Assembly (NCBI RefSeq): GCF_000799735.1 | Contig: NZ_JUHH01000001.1 | Coordinates: forward strand, 2,046,001 to 2,110,000 | Direction: 5' to 3' | Length of the DNA: 64,000 nucleotides | From: Methylotenera sp. G11 | GTDB taxonomy: Bacteria; Pseudomonadota; Gammaproteobacteria; Burkholderiales; Methylophilaceae | Shown: piece by piece, positions 29,260 through 37,671 of the stretch | Numbering within the stretch: position 1 is the first letter of the stretch | How the letters are laid out: every line of letters begins with the position of its first letter | Program-made: the position numbers and the translations under genes | Notes under the pieces: generated by a model | Databases searched by the model: none | Seen by the model: the letters and a program-made list of their open reading frames with translations, nothing else | Told to the model about the DNA's origin: nothing

Positions 29260-30391
29260 GGTCGCTGCCAATCTGGATATTGCTTAAATAACTGCGCAAA
29301 ATGGCATGGTAATGCTTATCCGGCATCAGGAATGCATCATGTCCGTGTGCTGCGGTCACCTCGGCATAGCTGACGGTGCTTTCATTATCCAGCAGCGCTT
29401 TGACGATTTCACGGGAGCGTGCCGGTGAAAAGCGCCAGTCGCTGGTGAAAGACAGCACCAGGAATTGCGCTTTGGCTTTGGCCAGGGCCTTGCTCAAATC
29501 ACCGTTAAAGGCCAGTGCAGGGTCGTAATAGTCCAGGGCGCGTGTCATGCGCAAATAAGTGTTTGCGTCAAAAGTGCCCGCAAACTTGTCACCCTGGTAG
29601 CGCAGGTAAGATTCCATTTCGAACTCGACATCAAAGCTGTATTTGATCGTGTCTTTAACTTTGCGGCCAAACTTTTCACCCATGACATCGTCACTCAGGT
29701 AGGTGATATGGCCCAGCATACGCGCAATGCGCAGGCCGCGCCGCGGGACAACGCCGTGTTCGTAATAATCGCCGCCGTGAAATTCTGGGTCGGTAATGAT
29801 GGCCTGGCGCGCCACTTCGTTGAACGCCATGTTCTGGGCAGTCAGGTTGGGTGCCGATGCGATGATCAGTGCGTGGCGAACGCGGTCGGCATAAGCGATG
29901 GTCCACTGCAGGGCCTGCATGCCGCCTAAGCTGCCGCCGATGACGGCTGCCAGCTGGGTGATGCCCAGCCGGTCAAGCAGGCGGGCTTGTGAAGTGACCC
30001 AGTCTTCTACCGTCAGGATAGGGAAGGTGGAGCCCCATTGCCTGCCGTTTGCAGGGTTGATGCTGGCTGGCCCTGATGAGCCATGGCAGCCGCCGAGGTT
30101 GTTGAGGCCAATCACAAAGAACTTGTCGGTATCCAGAGGTTTTCCGGGGCCAATCAGGTTGTCCCACCAGCCGGGGTATTTGTCGTTTTCGCTATGCTTT
30201 CCGGCAACATGATGATTGCCGGAAAGCGCATGACAGATCAGCACCGCATTGGATTTGTCTGCATTGAGCGTGCCATAGGTTTCATAAACCAGGTCATATT
30301 GTGGCAATACCTGACCGCTTTTAAGGGTAAGCGGTTCGCTAAAATGTGCAGTTTGTGGGGCAACAATGCCGACAGAGTTATTTTCAGACAT
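29249..30391 (-). CDS. metX: Homoserine O-acyltransferase (MetX family)
   Basis: 380 residues. Alpha/beta-hydrolase with nucleophile S154 in [13 protein letters not shown], an early CHALSGNHH motif, and a C-terminal His in AAHGHDAFL. It activates homoserine for methionine synthesis. Many betaproteobacterial MetX proteins use succinyl-CoA (MetXS) rather than acetyl-CoA; the specificity cannot be settled here. Divergent from the carbonic-anhydrase-like gene. A TATAAT-like -10 lies very close to the ATG on the minus strand. Confidence 0.95.
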   Translation of the reverse strand: MSENNSVGIVAPQTAHFSEPLTLKSGQVLPQYDLVYETYGTLNADKSNAVLICHALSGNHHVAGKHSENDKYPGWWDNLIGPGKPLDTDKFFVIGLNNLGGCHGSSGPASINPANGRQWGSTFPILTVEDWVTSQARLLDRLGITQLAAVIGGSLGGMQALQWTIAYADRVRHALIIASAPNLTAQNMAFNEVARQAIITDPEFHGGDYYEHGVVPRRGLRIARMLGHITYLSDDVMGEKFGRKVKDTIKYSFDVEFEMESYLRYQGDKFAGTFDANTYLRMTRALDYYDPALAFNGDLSKALAKAKAQFLVLSFTSDWRFSPARSREIVKALLDNESTVSYAEVTAAHGHDAFLMPDKHYHAILRSYLSNIQIGSDHAE

Positions 30392-30464
30392 GTAGTGATT
30401 ATACTATGGCTAATTAAAACAGGTTTATAGAAAAAAGCGATTTGGAAGGAGGTTTTTGTTACCC

Positions 30465-31004
30465 ATGCTGATACAAAATATACAGGGATTTATGCAGTAT
30501 TTTCCGCAGATTGCCAGTGGCGTCTATGTGCATCCCGCCGCAACGGTCATCGGTGATGTCGTGATCGGCGAGAATAGCTCGGTATGGCCCGGTGCGGTGA
30601 TCCGCGGCGACGTGAACCATATCCGCATCGGCAGCAATACCAATGTGCAGGATCTAAGCATGCTGCATGTCAGCCATAGATCCAGTGCGGATCCCGCAGG
30701 TGCAGCGCTGACGATAGGCGACAACGTGACCATAGGCCATGCGGTCATATTGCATGGCTGCACGATAGGGGATGAAAGCCTGATTGGCATGGGCAGTATT
30801 GTCATGGATAAAGCCGTGGTGCAGAAACATGTGCTGCTGGCGGCAGGCAGCCTGGTGCCGGAAGGCAAGGTGCTCGAAAGCGGTTATCTGTATGTGGGCC
30901 GTCCGGCCAAAAAGATACGGGCGTTAACCGCAGGTGAAATCGCCCATTTCATGTACTCTGCCGACAATTACGTGCGCCTGAAGAATCAATACCAGGCAGG
31001 ATAA
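30465..31004 (+). CDS. Gamma-class carbonic anhydrase family protein (YrdA-like)
   Basis: About 179 residues. Left-handed beta-helix hexapeptide repeats run through the protein (VIGDVVIGENSSVWPGAVIR and after). The metal ligands are visible as HVSHRS and GHAVILHGC. YrdA/PaaY-type members are trimers, and some hydrate CO2 or act on thioesters; activity here is unknown. I start at the ATG at 30465 because a strong AAGGAGGT site ends 11 bases upstream; a TTG at 30456 is too close to that site. Confidence 0.9.
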   Translation: MLIQNIQGFMQYFPQIASGVYVHPAATVIGDVVIGENSSVWPGAVIRGDVNHIRIGSNTNVQDLSMLHVSHRSSADPAGAALTIGDNVTIGHAVILHGCTIGDESLIGMGSIVMDKAVVQKHVLLAAGSLVPEGKVLESGYLYVGRPAKKIRALTAGEIAHFMYSADNYVRLKNQYQAG

Positions 31005-31018
31005 GGCCGTCTGCTGAT

Positions 31019-31894
31019 TTAATCCCAATGCGTGCTGACAATGAGCGGGTTTTTGCCTATGGTGACGCGGTCATTGCCGCCGAAGTCTCTGACGGTTTCG
31101 ATATTGACCAGCCCTGTTTGCGCCATGAGTTCTCTAACGGTTTCGGCCTGATTGTAACCGTGTTCGAACATTAACCAGCCCTGCGGTTTGAGGTGAATTA
31201 AACAGCCATCAATGATCCGTCGTATATCATCGAGACCATCGGCACCGGAGGCCAGCGCCGATAACGGTTCAAAGCGCAGGTCGCCCTGCTGCAGATGCGC
31301 GTCTGTTTCCTCGATGTAAGGTGGGTTGCTGACGATGACATCAAACCGTGCGTTGCCGAGATCATTGAACCAGTCGCTTAATGTAAAGTGAACGTTGGCA
31401 AGGTGAAGTTGCCGGCTATTGCTGATGGCAACATCCAAAGCAGGCCTGGATGCATCAACGCCGGTGACTTGCGCCTGCGGCCGTTGCTGTGCGATCGCGA
31501 GCGCGATAGCGCCGGTGCCGGTACCCAGATCAAGGATTTGCGTGTGCTGGCCGGCCAGTATTTTTGCCAGCGCGGTGTCTACCAGTATTTCCGTATCCGG
31601 CCTAGGAATAAGCGTGGCGGGCGTGACGGTCAGGTTCAGGCCATAAAATTCGCGGCTGCCCAGAATGTAGGCAATGGGTTCGCCATTGACGCGACGATTG
31701 ACCAGCGCCTCAAACCTGGCCTGCATGCCGTCTTCCAGGCTGTCATTCTCGTGGGCAATCAGCCATGCGCGGCCAGCGTTCAGCAGGTGCTGCAGCAACA
31801 GCTGTGATTCGAACCTGGCGTCAACTGTTTCAAGCCGGGGTGAGCTGTTTAGCTGTGCCTGGGCTTGCAGCAAGGCTGAGCGGATGGAATGCAT
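31019..31894 (-). CDS. prmC: Peptide chain release factor N5-glutamine methyltransferase
   Basis: 291 residues. It methylates the GGQ glutamine of release factors. SAM motif I is LDLGTGTGAIALAIA and the catalytic NPPY is at 190-193. It lies 31 bases after prfA, its substrate gene, in the hemA-prfA-prmC operon. Confidence 0.96.
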   Translation of the reverse strand: MHSIRSALLQAQAQLNSSPRLETVDARFESQLLLQHLLNAGRAWLIAHENDSLEDGMQARFEALVNRRVNGEPIAYILGSREFYGLNLTVTPATLIPRPDTEILVDTALAKILAGQHTQILDLGTGTGAIALAIAQQRPQAQVTGVDASRPALDVAISNSRQLHLANVHFTLSDWFNDLGNARFDVIVSNPPYIEETDAHLQQGDLRFEPLSALASGADGLDDIRRIIDGCLIHLKPQGWLMFEHGYNQAETVRELMAQTGLVNIETVRDFGGNDRVTIGKNPLIVSTHWD

Positions 31895-31925
31895 GCTGCG
31901 TAGCCGCTGGACTGCGCCGACGGGA

Positions 31926-33008
31926 TTAGCTGTCTTCGCCCAGGCTAGCCAGCAGGTCAGCCTGATGCTCAGTCGAAAGCGCGCCGATCAGCTCATCCAT
32001 ATCGCCTTCGGTAATCGCGTCGATTTTATAGAGCGTCAGGTTGATGCGATGGTCGGTAATGCGGCCTTGCGGGTAGTTGTAGGTTCTGATGCGCTCGCTG
32101 CGGTCGCCGCTGCCGATCAGGCTCTTGCGCTCACTGGCGATTTTGCTTTGCTGCTCATCTACCTGTTTGGCTTTGATGCGCGCCGCCAGAACTGCCATTG
32201 CCTGCGCTTTGTTGGCATGCTGGCTGCGGCCTTCCTGGCATTCGACCACGATGCCGGTAGGTGCGTGGGTGATGCGCACGGCGGAGTCGGTCTTGTTGAT
32301 GTGCTGGCCACCGGCACCACTGGCGCGGTAAGTGTCGATACGGATATCCGCCGGGTTGATGACGACATCGGATACTTCATCGGCTTCGGGTAATATGGCT
32401 ACCGTGCAGGCGCTGGTGTGGATGCGACCCTGGGTTTCTGTATCCGGCACGCGCTGTACGCGGTGACCGCCGGATTCGAATTTCAATTTGGAGTATGCGC
32501 CGTAACCTTCAATCTTGGCGATGATTTCCTTGTAGCCGCCGACTTCTGATTCATTGGCGGACATGACTTCCACTTTCCAGCCCTGGCGTTCCGCGTAGCG
32601 TGAATACATGCGGAACAGGTCGCCCGCAAACAGGCTGGATTCATCGCCGCCGGTACCGGCGCGGATTTCCAGGAAGATGTTCTTCTCATCATTCGGATCT
32701 TTCGGCAGCAGCAGTTTCTGCAGTTCGGCCTCAACCGTTTCAAGCCTGGCTTTGCCGTTATCGATTTCTTCCTGCGCGAACTCTTTCATATCGGGGTCGC
32801 TGAGCATTTTCTGCGCTTCTTCGATGTCGGCTTCGGTTTGCACGAAGGCGTGGTATTGCTCAACGATAGGCGTGATTTCTGCATGCTCACGCGTCAGTTT
32901 CCGGTAGTTTTCCATGTTGGACGTGGCGTCTTCGCTGCTTAACAGGCGGTTCACTTCGTCCAGGCGCTCGCTTAAATTAGCGAGCTTGGTAATCATGCTT
33001 GGTTTCAT
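31926..33008 (-). CDS. prfA: Peptide chain release factor 1
   Basis: 360 residues. It recognises UAA and UAG. GGQ is at 233-235 ([10 protein letters not shown]), and the codon-reading tripeptide appears as P188-D-T190 in [14 protein letters not shown]. It starts 11 bases after the hemA stop, in the usual hemA-prfA-prmC order. Confidence 0.97.
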   Translation of the reverse strand: MKPSMITKLANLSERLDEVNRLLSSEDATSNMENYRKLTREHAEITPIVEQYHAFVQTEADIEEAQKMLSDPDMKEFAQEEIDNGKARLETVEAELQKLLLPKDPNDEKNIFLEIRAGTGGDESSLFAGDLFRMYSRYAERQGWKVEVMSANESEVGGYKEIIAKIEGYGAYSKLKFESGGHRVQRVPDTETQGRIHTSACTVAILPEADEVSDVVINPADIRIDTYRASGAGGQHINKTDSAVRITHAPTGIVVECQEGRSQHANKAQAMAVLAARIKAKQVDEQQSKIASERKSLIGSGDRSERIRTYNYPQGRITDHRINLTLYKIDAITEGDMDELIGALSTEHQADLLASLGEDS

Positions 33009-33019
33009 AGGGTGCTTCT

Positions 33020-34279
33020 TTAACTTTTAATTTGGTAAAGTTGTTTCAGGGTGTCTTCGAGTTTTGCGTGTTCATCGCCATGTGACTGGTTGAGTGCGTG
33101 GCTGGGTGCATGCAGGAATTTGTTGGAAAGTGCGATGCTTAATGCTTCCAGCACTTTTTCCGGGCTTTCGCCTTTTTGCAGCTGTTTGAGTGCTTTTTCG
33201 GTTTCTGCCTTGCGCATGGCATCGACCTGGTCGCGCAGTGCTTTGATGGTCGGCACGGCATCACGTTTCTTGAACCACTGCATGAAGTTTTCAACGCGGT
33301 TGGCAACGATCGTTTCTGCCTCTATTGCCGCAATCTGGCGGTTTTCGATACCGTCCGACACGACCTGTGACAGGTCATCCACCGTATATAAAAATACATC
33401 ATCCAGTTCGGCAACCTCATGTTCGATGTCACGGGGTACGGCAAGGTCCACCATGAAGATCGGGCGGTGGCGGCGCGCCTTGATCGCGGTTTCCACCATG
33501 CCCAGGCCGATGATCGGCAGCTGGCTGGCGGTCGAGGTAACCACGATATCAAAGTCGGCGAAGTGCGCAGGCAGGTCATTGAGCAGCATTGCCTGGGATT
33601 GAATGCCTTGGGACGAGATTTTCTGTGCCAGGTTGGAGCCGCGCTCGATCGTACGGTTGGCAATGGTCATGCTTTTTGGCTTCTGCGCGGCAAAATGGTC
33701 GGCGCATAGTTCTATCATCTCGCCGGCGCCGATGAACAGCACTTTCTGTTCGCCGATATTGCCGAAAATACGCTGCGCCAGCTTGACTGCCGCAGCAGCC
33801 ATTGAGATTGAGTTAGCGCCGATATCGGTATTGGTGCGTACTTCTTTTGCCACTTCGAATGTGCGCTGGAACAGCTTGTGCAGCAATGTGCCCAGTGTGC
33901 CGGCATCCTGCGCGATTTTGACTGATTGCTTGAACTGGCCGAGGATCTGCGGCTCGCCCAGCACCATGCTGTCAAGGCCGGAAGCTACGCGGAATGCATG
34001 CTTGACGGCTTCATCATCAGGAAAGGTGTAAATGTAGGGGGCGATCGCGTCTTTCTCAAGGTGATGGTATTGCGACAGCCAGTCAAGCGCCTTCTGGGGG
34101 TCGTCAGTGCTGCAGTAAAGCTCGGTGCGATTGCAGGTAGACAGGATCGCAGCCTCGGATGCGCCGTTTTGTGTCAGCTCATGCAAAGCGCTGCCAAGAA
34201 GTTCGCTATCAAAAGCGACATGCTCTCGGATCTGGATGGGGGCGGTCGTGTGGTTGACGCCTATGACGTATAACTGCAT
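33020..34279 (-). CDS. hemA: Glutamyl-tRNA reductase
   Basis: 419 residues. It reduces Glu-tRNA(Glu) to glutamate-1-semialdehyde, the first step of C5 tetrapyrrole synthesis. The nucleophile is C49 in [10 protein letters not shown]; the NADPH domain starts near [14 protein letters not shown], and the dimerisation helix occupies the C-terminus. First gene of hemA-prfA-prmC; divergent from rpe across 230 AT-rich bases. Confidence 0.97.
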   Translation of the reverse strand: MQLYVIGVNHTTAPIQIREHVAFDSELLGSALHELTQNGASEAAILSTCNRTELYCSTDDPQKALDWLSQYHHLEKDAIAPYIYTFPDDEAVKHAFRVASGLDSMVLGEPQILGQFKQSVKIAQDAGTLGTLLHKLFQRTFEVAKEVRTNTDIGANSISMAAAAVKLAQRIFGNIGEQKVLFIGAGEMIELCADHFAAQKPKSMTIANRTIERGSNLAQKISSQGIQSQAMLLNDLPAHFADFDIVVTSTASQLPIIGLGMVETAIKARRHRPIFMVDLAVPRDIEHEVAELDDVFLYTVDDLSQVVSDGIENRQIAAIEAETIVANRVENFMQWFKKRDAVPTIKALRDQVDAMRKAETEKALKQLQKGESPEKVLEALSIALSNKFLHAPSHALNQSHGDEHAKLEDTLKQLYQIKS

Positions 34280-34509
34280 GAAAGTTTATCAGCTCATTAC
34301 GGGTGTTTTGATATTCCGCTATTTTACCGCGATTGCCAACTATTTGCCTGTGTGTTGATCTGTTTAAGATAATGCGTCGATGGATTTTTCATGCGTAATT
34401 TTGAGGGATTGGCTTATGTTAAGCAAGAAGCTTCATCTTATTACTGAAAAATAAGGTTAAAATAACACTTTAAATTTGTTAAAAATATTTTAATTTGATG
34501 GACATCGCC

Positions 34510-35220
34510 ATGGATAAAACTTTTAGAATTGCCCCTAGTATTCTTTCTGCAAACTTTGCCAAACTTGGTCAAGAGATTGAAGATGTGATTACCTCCGGCA
34601 CAGACATTGTGCACTTTGACGTAATGGATAACCACTACGTGCCGAACCTGACGATTGGCCCATTGGTCTGTGACGCAATCCGTGAAACATCAAAAAAAGT
34701 AGGCGCGCTGATCGACGTGCACCTGATGGTCAAGCCGGTAGACCGCATCATCCCTGACTTTGCCAAAGCGGGTGCCAACATCATTACATTCCACCCGGAA
34801 GCTTCCGAACATATCGACCGCAGCCTGAGCCTGGTGCGTGATTCAGGCTGTAAATCCGGCCTGGTATTCAACCCGGCAACACCGTTGAATTACCTGGACC
34901 ATGTGATGGATAAAGTGGACATGATTCTGCTGATGTCAGTGAACCCTGGTTTCGGCGGCCAGAAATTCATCCCGGAAACACTGGAAAAATTGAAACTGGC
35001 CCGCGCCCGCATCGATGCTTATTACGAGAAAACCGGCCGCCAGATCTGGCTGGAAGTGGATGGCGGCGTGAATGCGCAGAATATCGCTGAAATTGCCCGT
35101 GCCGGTGCCGATACCTTTGTAGCAGGCTCTGCGATTTTTGGTGCAGGCCGTGATACGGACCCTAACCGCTATAACACGGTAGTGAGCGAGATCCGCGCGT
35201 CACTTGCAACCGTTAAATAA
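34510..35220 (+). CDS. rpe: Ribulose-phosphate 3-epimerase
   Basis: About 236 residues. It interconverts ribulose-5-P and xylulose-5-P, and it also serves the ribulose monophosphate cycle in methylotrophs. The TIM barrel opens with [16 protein letters not shown]; metal ligands are in [17 protein letters not shown] and the phosphate site is [13 protein letters not shown]. The ATG at 34510 gives the usual family length; in-frame TTG/ATG codons at 34495/34498 are possible, but none has a clear ribosome site. The leader is very AT-rich. Confidence 0.94.
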   Translation: MDKTFRIAPSILSANFAKLGQEIEDVITSGTDIVHFDVMDNHYVPNLTIGPLVCDAIRETSKKVGALIDVHLMVKPVDRIIPDFAKAGANIITFHPEASEHIDRSLSLVRDSGCKSGLVFNPATPLNYLDHVMDKVDMILLMSVNPGFGGQKFIPETLEKLKLARARIDAYYEKTGRQIWLEVDGGVNAQNIAEIARAGADTFVAGSAIFGAGRDTDPNRYNTVVSEIRASLATVK

Positions 35221-35232
35221 CAAAACCTCTGT

Positions 35233-35257
35233 CAAGGCGCCAATCAATGGCGCCTTG
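35233..35257 (+). terminator. Terminator-like hairpin between rpe and gph
   Basis: CAAGGCGCCA (35233-35242) pairs perfectly with 35248-35257 over a 5-base loop. Only a short mixed sequence follows rather than a T run, so it may only attenuate read-through into gph. Confidence 0.5.
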
Positions 35258-35319
35258 CTGCATCTATCGTTCTAAAAATTCGGTTTTAGAAAATTTAAGT
35301 GTTAAAAAAATAAAGAGCC

Positions 35320-35985
35320 ATGGCTTTTCATGTCAAAGCCGTCATGTTTGACCTTGACGGTACACTGGTACACACAGCGCCTGAAATCGCAGCTTCCATC
35401 AACAAAATGCTGGTCGAGCTGGATTTTCCTGCCCTCCCGCACGCCCTGATAGAACACTATATCGGCGAAGGTGCGCAGACGCTGGTCAGGCGCTGCATCA
35501 CGGCCAACACCCGGAGTGAGCCTGATGCCGCATTGCTGGAGCGTGCGCAGGCTTTGTTTTTTGCGCATTATGCTGATAATGTCACGCTGAGCAGGTCCTA
35601 TGACGGGGTGATCGAGGCGCTTGCGGTTTTGCAGGATAAAGGCCTGAAGCTGGCGTGCGTCACCAATAAGCCCGAGCGGTTCACGCTGCCGTTGCTGGAT
35701 AAAAGCGGGCTGCTGGATTTCTTCGAAATCGTGGTTTCCGGAGATACTTTAGTTAAAAAGAAGCCAGACCCTATACAACTGCGTTACATTTGTGCAAAAT
35801 TCAATGTGCTGGAAGCGGAATCGATGTTGGTTGGCGATTCGCTGACCGATGTAGCGGCCGCGCATGCGGCAGGGTGCTACATCGTGACTGTTTCGTATGG
35901 GTATAATCAGGGCAAGCCCATAGATCATAGTCTGGTAGATGATACGATCGCCAGCCTGGCTGATCTGGCAGGCCTGTTAACTTAA
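35320..35985 (+). CDS. gph: Phosphoglycolate phosphatase
   Basis: 221 residues. HAD-family enzyme with the nucleophile motif MFDLDGTLVHTAPEI (D11, D13), motif II CVTNKP and motif III/IV KKPDP ... MLVGDSLTDVAAA. It removes phosphate from 2-phosphoglycolate formed during DNA repair or by oxygenase activity. The gene precedes trpE, an order seen widely in proteobacteria. Confidence 0.92.
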   Translation: MAFHVKAVMFDLDGTLVHTAPEIAASINKMLVELDFPALPHALIEHYIGEGAQTLVRRCITANTRSEPDAALLERAQALFFAHYADNVTLSRSYDGVIEALAVLQDKGLKLACVTNKPERFTLPLLDKSGLLDFFEIVVSGDTLVKKKPDPIQLRYICAKFNVLEAESMLVGDSLTDVAAAHAAGCYIVTVSYGYNQGKPIDHSLVDDTIASLADLAGLLT

Positions 35986-36012
35986 AAAAACTTATAAAAC
36001 ATAACTTCAAAT

Positions 36013-36090
36013 ATGAAAGCATCAGATCATAATTTTCGGGCGCATTTTTCCAGCGAGGTTTTTCGTTGGCGTGGCTCTTGGCGAATCTAG
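36013..36090 (+). CDS. Candidate trp leader peptide (25 codons, two Trp near the end)
   Basis: A short frame starting at ATG 36013 ends ...F-R-W-R-G-S-W-R-I-stop at 36090, 92 bases before trpE. Two TGG codons close to the stop of a short frame ahead of trpE are the mark of a ribosome-mediated attenuator. Two following pairings are mutually exclusive: TGGCG (36079-36083, covering the second Trp codon) with CGCCA (36102-36106), and TGCGC (36100-36104) with GCGCA (36110-36114). No T-run terminator follows, so control, if real, may act on translation or through Rho. A second 9-codon frame, ATG 36106 to 36135, follows. The ATG at 36013 has no clear ribosome site. Confidence 0.5.
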   Translation: MKASDHNFRAHFSSEVFRWRGSWRI

Positions 36091-36182
36091 TTGAAAAGGT
36101 GCGCCATGCGCGCATCCATTACGCCGGCAGCTTAACCGCAGGCCGATTAAAAAAATTATGATGAGAAAGTTGTAGGAAGTTT

Positions 36183-37670
36183 ATGTTCAATACAATCAAC
36201 CAGGCAGAGTTCAATAGCCTTGCTGCGCAGGGTTATAACCGCATTCCGCTCGTGCTGGAAACATTTGCAGACCTGGATACCCCGTTATCTTTATACCTGA
36301 AGCTGGCAAACCAGCCCTTCTCCTATTTGCTTGAATCCGTACAGGGCGGTGAGCGCTTTGGCCGCTACTCGATTATCGGCTTGCCGGCAGAAACGCGCAT
36401 TGTGGCAAACGGCAGGAATGTGCAGGTCATTAAAGGCGGTGCAGTCATCGAAACTGCCGAAGATGTGAATCCGCTGGATTTCGTAAAGGCTTACCAGTCG
36501 CGTTTTAAAACGCCGCCTTATGAAGGTTTGCCGCGGTTTACGGGTGGCTTGGCCGGTTATTTCGGTTATGAAACCGTGCGCTATATTGAAAAACGCCTGG
36601 CCAATACAAGCAAGCCTGATGCGATCCAAACCCCGGATGTCCTGCTGATGGTGTCAGAACAGCTTGCCGTGGTCGATAACCTGAGCGGCAAACTTTATTT
36701 CATTGTGTATGCCGATGCCGGTGAGGCCAATGCCTACGAAAAAGCACACGCTACGCTTGATGCCTTGCTGAAAATGCTTAAAAAAGCAGTGACGATCCCG
36801 GATACGCTGCCTACTGATAAAACGGAAGCCGTTTCCGAGTTCGGTGAAGATAACTTTAAAGCCGCGGTCAAGCGTGCGCAGCAGTATATCCTGGATGGCG
36901 ATATCATGCAGGTGGTGCTGTCACAGCGCATGTCACAGCCATTCTCTGCCTCTCCTTTATCGCTGTATCGCGTGCTGCGCAGCCTGAACCCGTCACCCTA
37001 TATGTTCTACTATGATATGGGCGACCATCACGTGGTAGGCGCTTCGCCGGAGATTCTGGTGCGTCTTGAAAATGGCACCGTGACGGCACGCCCGATTGCA
37101 GGTACGCGTCCGCGCGGCAAAACACGTGAGCAGGATATCGCACTGGCAGAAGAGTTGCTGGCTGATCCTAAAGAACGTGCAGAACACGTGCAGCTCATGG
37201 ATCTGGGGCGCAATGACGTGGGGCGCGTTGCGGTAACCGGTTCGGTAAAAGTGACTGATAACATGATGATCGAGCGTTATTCGCATGTGATGCATATCGT
37301 GAGTAACGTCGAAGGCAAACTTAAACCGGGGATGGACGCGATCGATGTGCTGAAAGCAACCTTCCCGGCCGGTACGGTAAGCGGTGCGCCTAAAGTGCGG
37401 GCGATGGAAATCATCGATGAACTTGAGCCAAGCAAACGCGGCATTTATGCAGGCGCTGTCGGCTACCTGGGGTTTAATGGCGATATGGATGTGGCGATCG
37501 CGATCAGGACCGGTGTGATCAAGAACAATATGCTGCACGTACAGGCAGGGGCTGGCATCGTGGCCGATTCTGTTCCACAGAGTGAATGGATCGAAACCCA
37601 GAATAAAGCGCGTGCGGTGTTGCGTGCCGCTGAGTTAGTGCAGGCAGGACTGGACGTCAATACAAAGTGA
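36183..37670 (+). CDS. trpE: Anthranilate synthase component I
   Basis: 495 residues. It makes anthranilate from chorismate with ammonia from the glutaminase subunit TrpG. The Trp feedback element LLES is at 49-52 in [19 protein letters not shown]; the chorismate-binding domain shows [27 protein letters not shown] and [23 protein letters not shown] precedes the ATG at a good distance. The usual partner trpG does not follow; a c-di-GMP protein does, 1-4 bases after the stop. Confidence 0.96.
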   Translation: MFNTINQAEFNSLAAQGYNRIPLVLETFADLDTPLSLYLKLANQPFSYLLESVQGGERFGRYSIIGLPAETRIVANGRNVQVIKGGAVIETAEDVNPLDFVKAYQSRFKTPPYEGLPRFTGGLAGYFGYETVRYIEKRLANTSKPDAIQTPDVLLMVSEQLAVVDNLSGKLYFIVYADAGEANAYEKAHATLDALLKMLKKAVTIPDTLPTDKTEAVSEFGEDNFKAAVKRAQQYILDGDIMQVVLSQRMSQPFSASPLSLYRVLRSLNPSPYMFYYDMGDHHVVGASPEILVRLENGTVTARPIAGTRPRGKTREQDIALAEELLADPKERAEHVQLMDLGRNDVGRVAVTGSVKVTDNMMIERYSHVMHIVSNVEGKLKPGMDAIDVLKATFPAGTVSGAPKVRAMEIIDELEPSKRGIYAGAVGYLGFNGDMDVAIAIRTGVIKNNMLHVQAGAGIVADSVPQSEWIETQNKARAVLRAAELVQAGLDVNTK

Positions 37671-37671
37671 T

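Noticed and set aside
30392-30464. A methionine or SAM riboswitch before metX
   Set aside because: The gap is about 73 bases shared by two divergent genes, too short and without a recognisable aptamer structure.
35801-36115. Antisense frame over the gph end and trp leader
   Set aside because: No family resemblance; most of it is the complement of gph.
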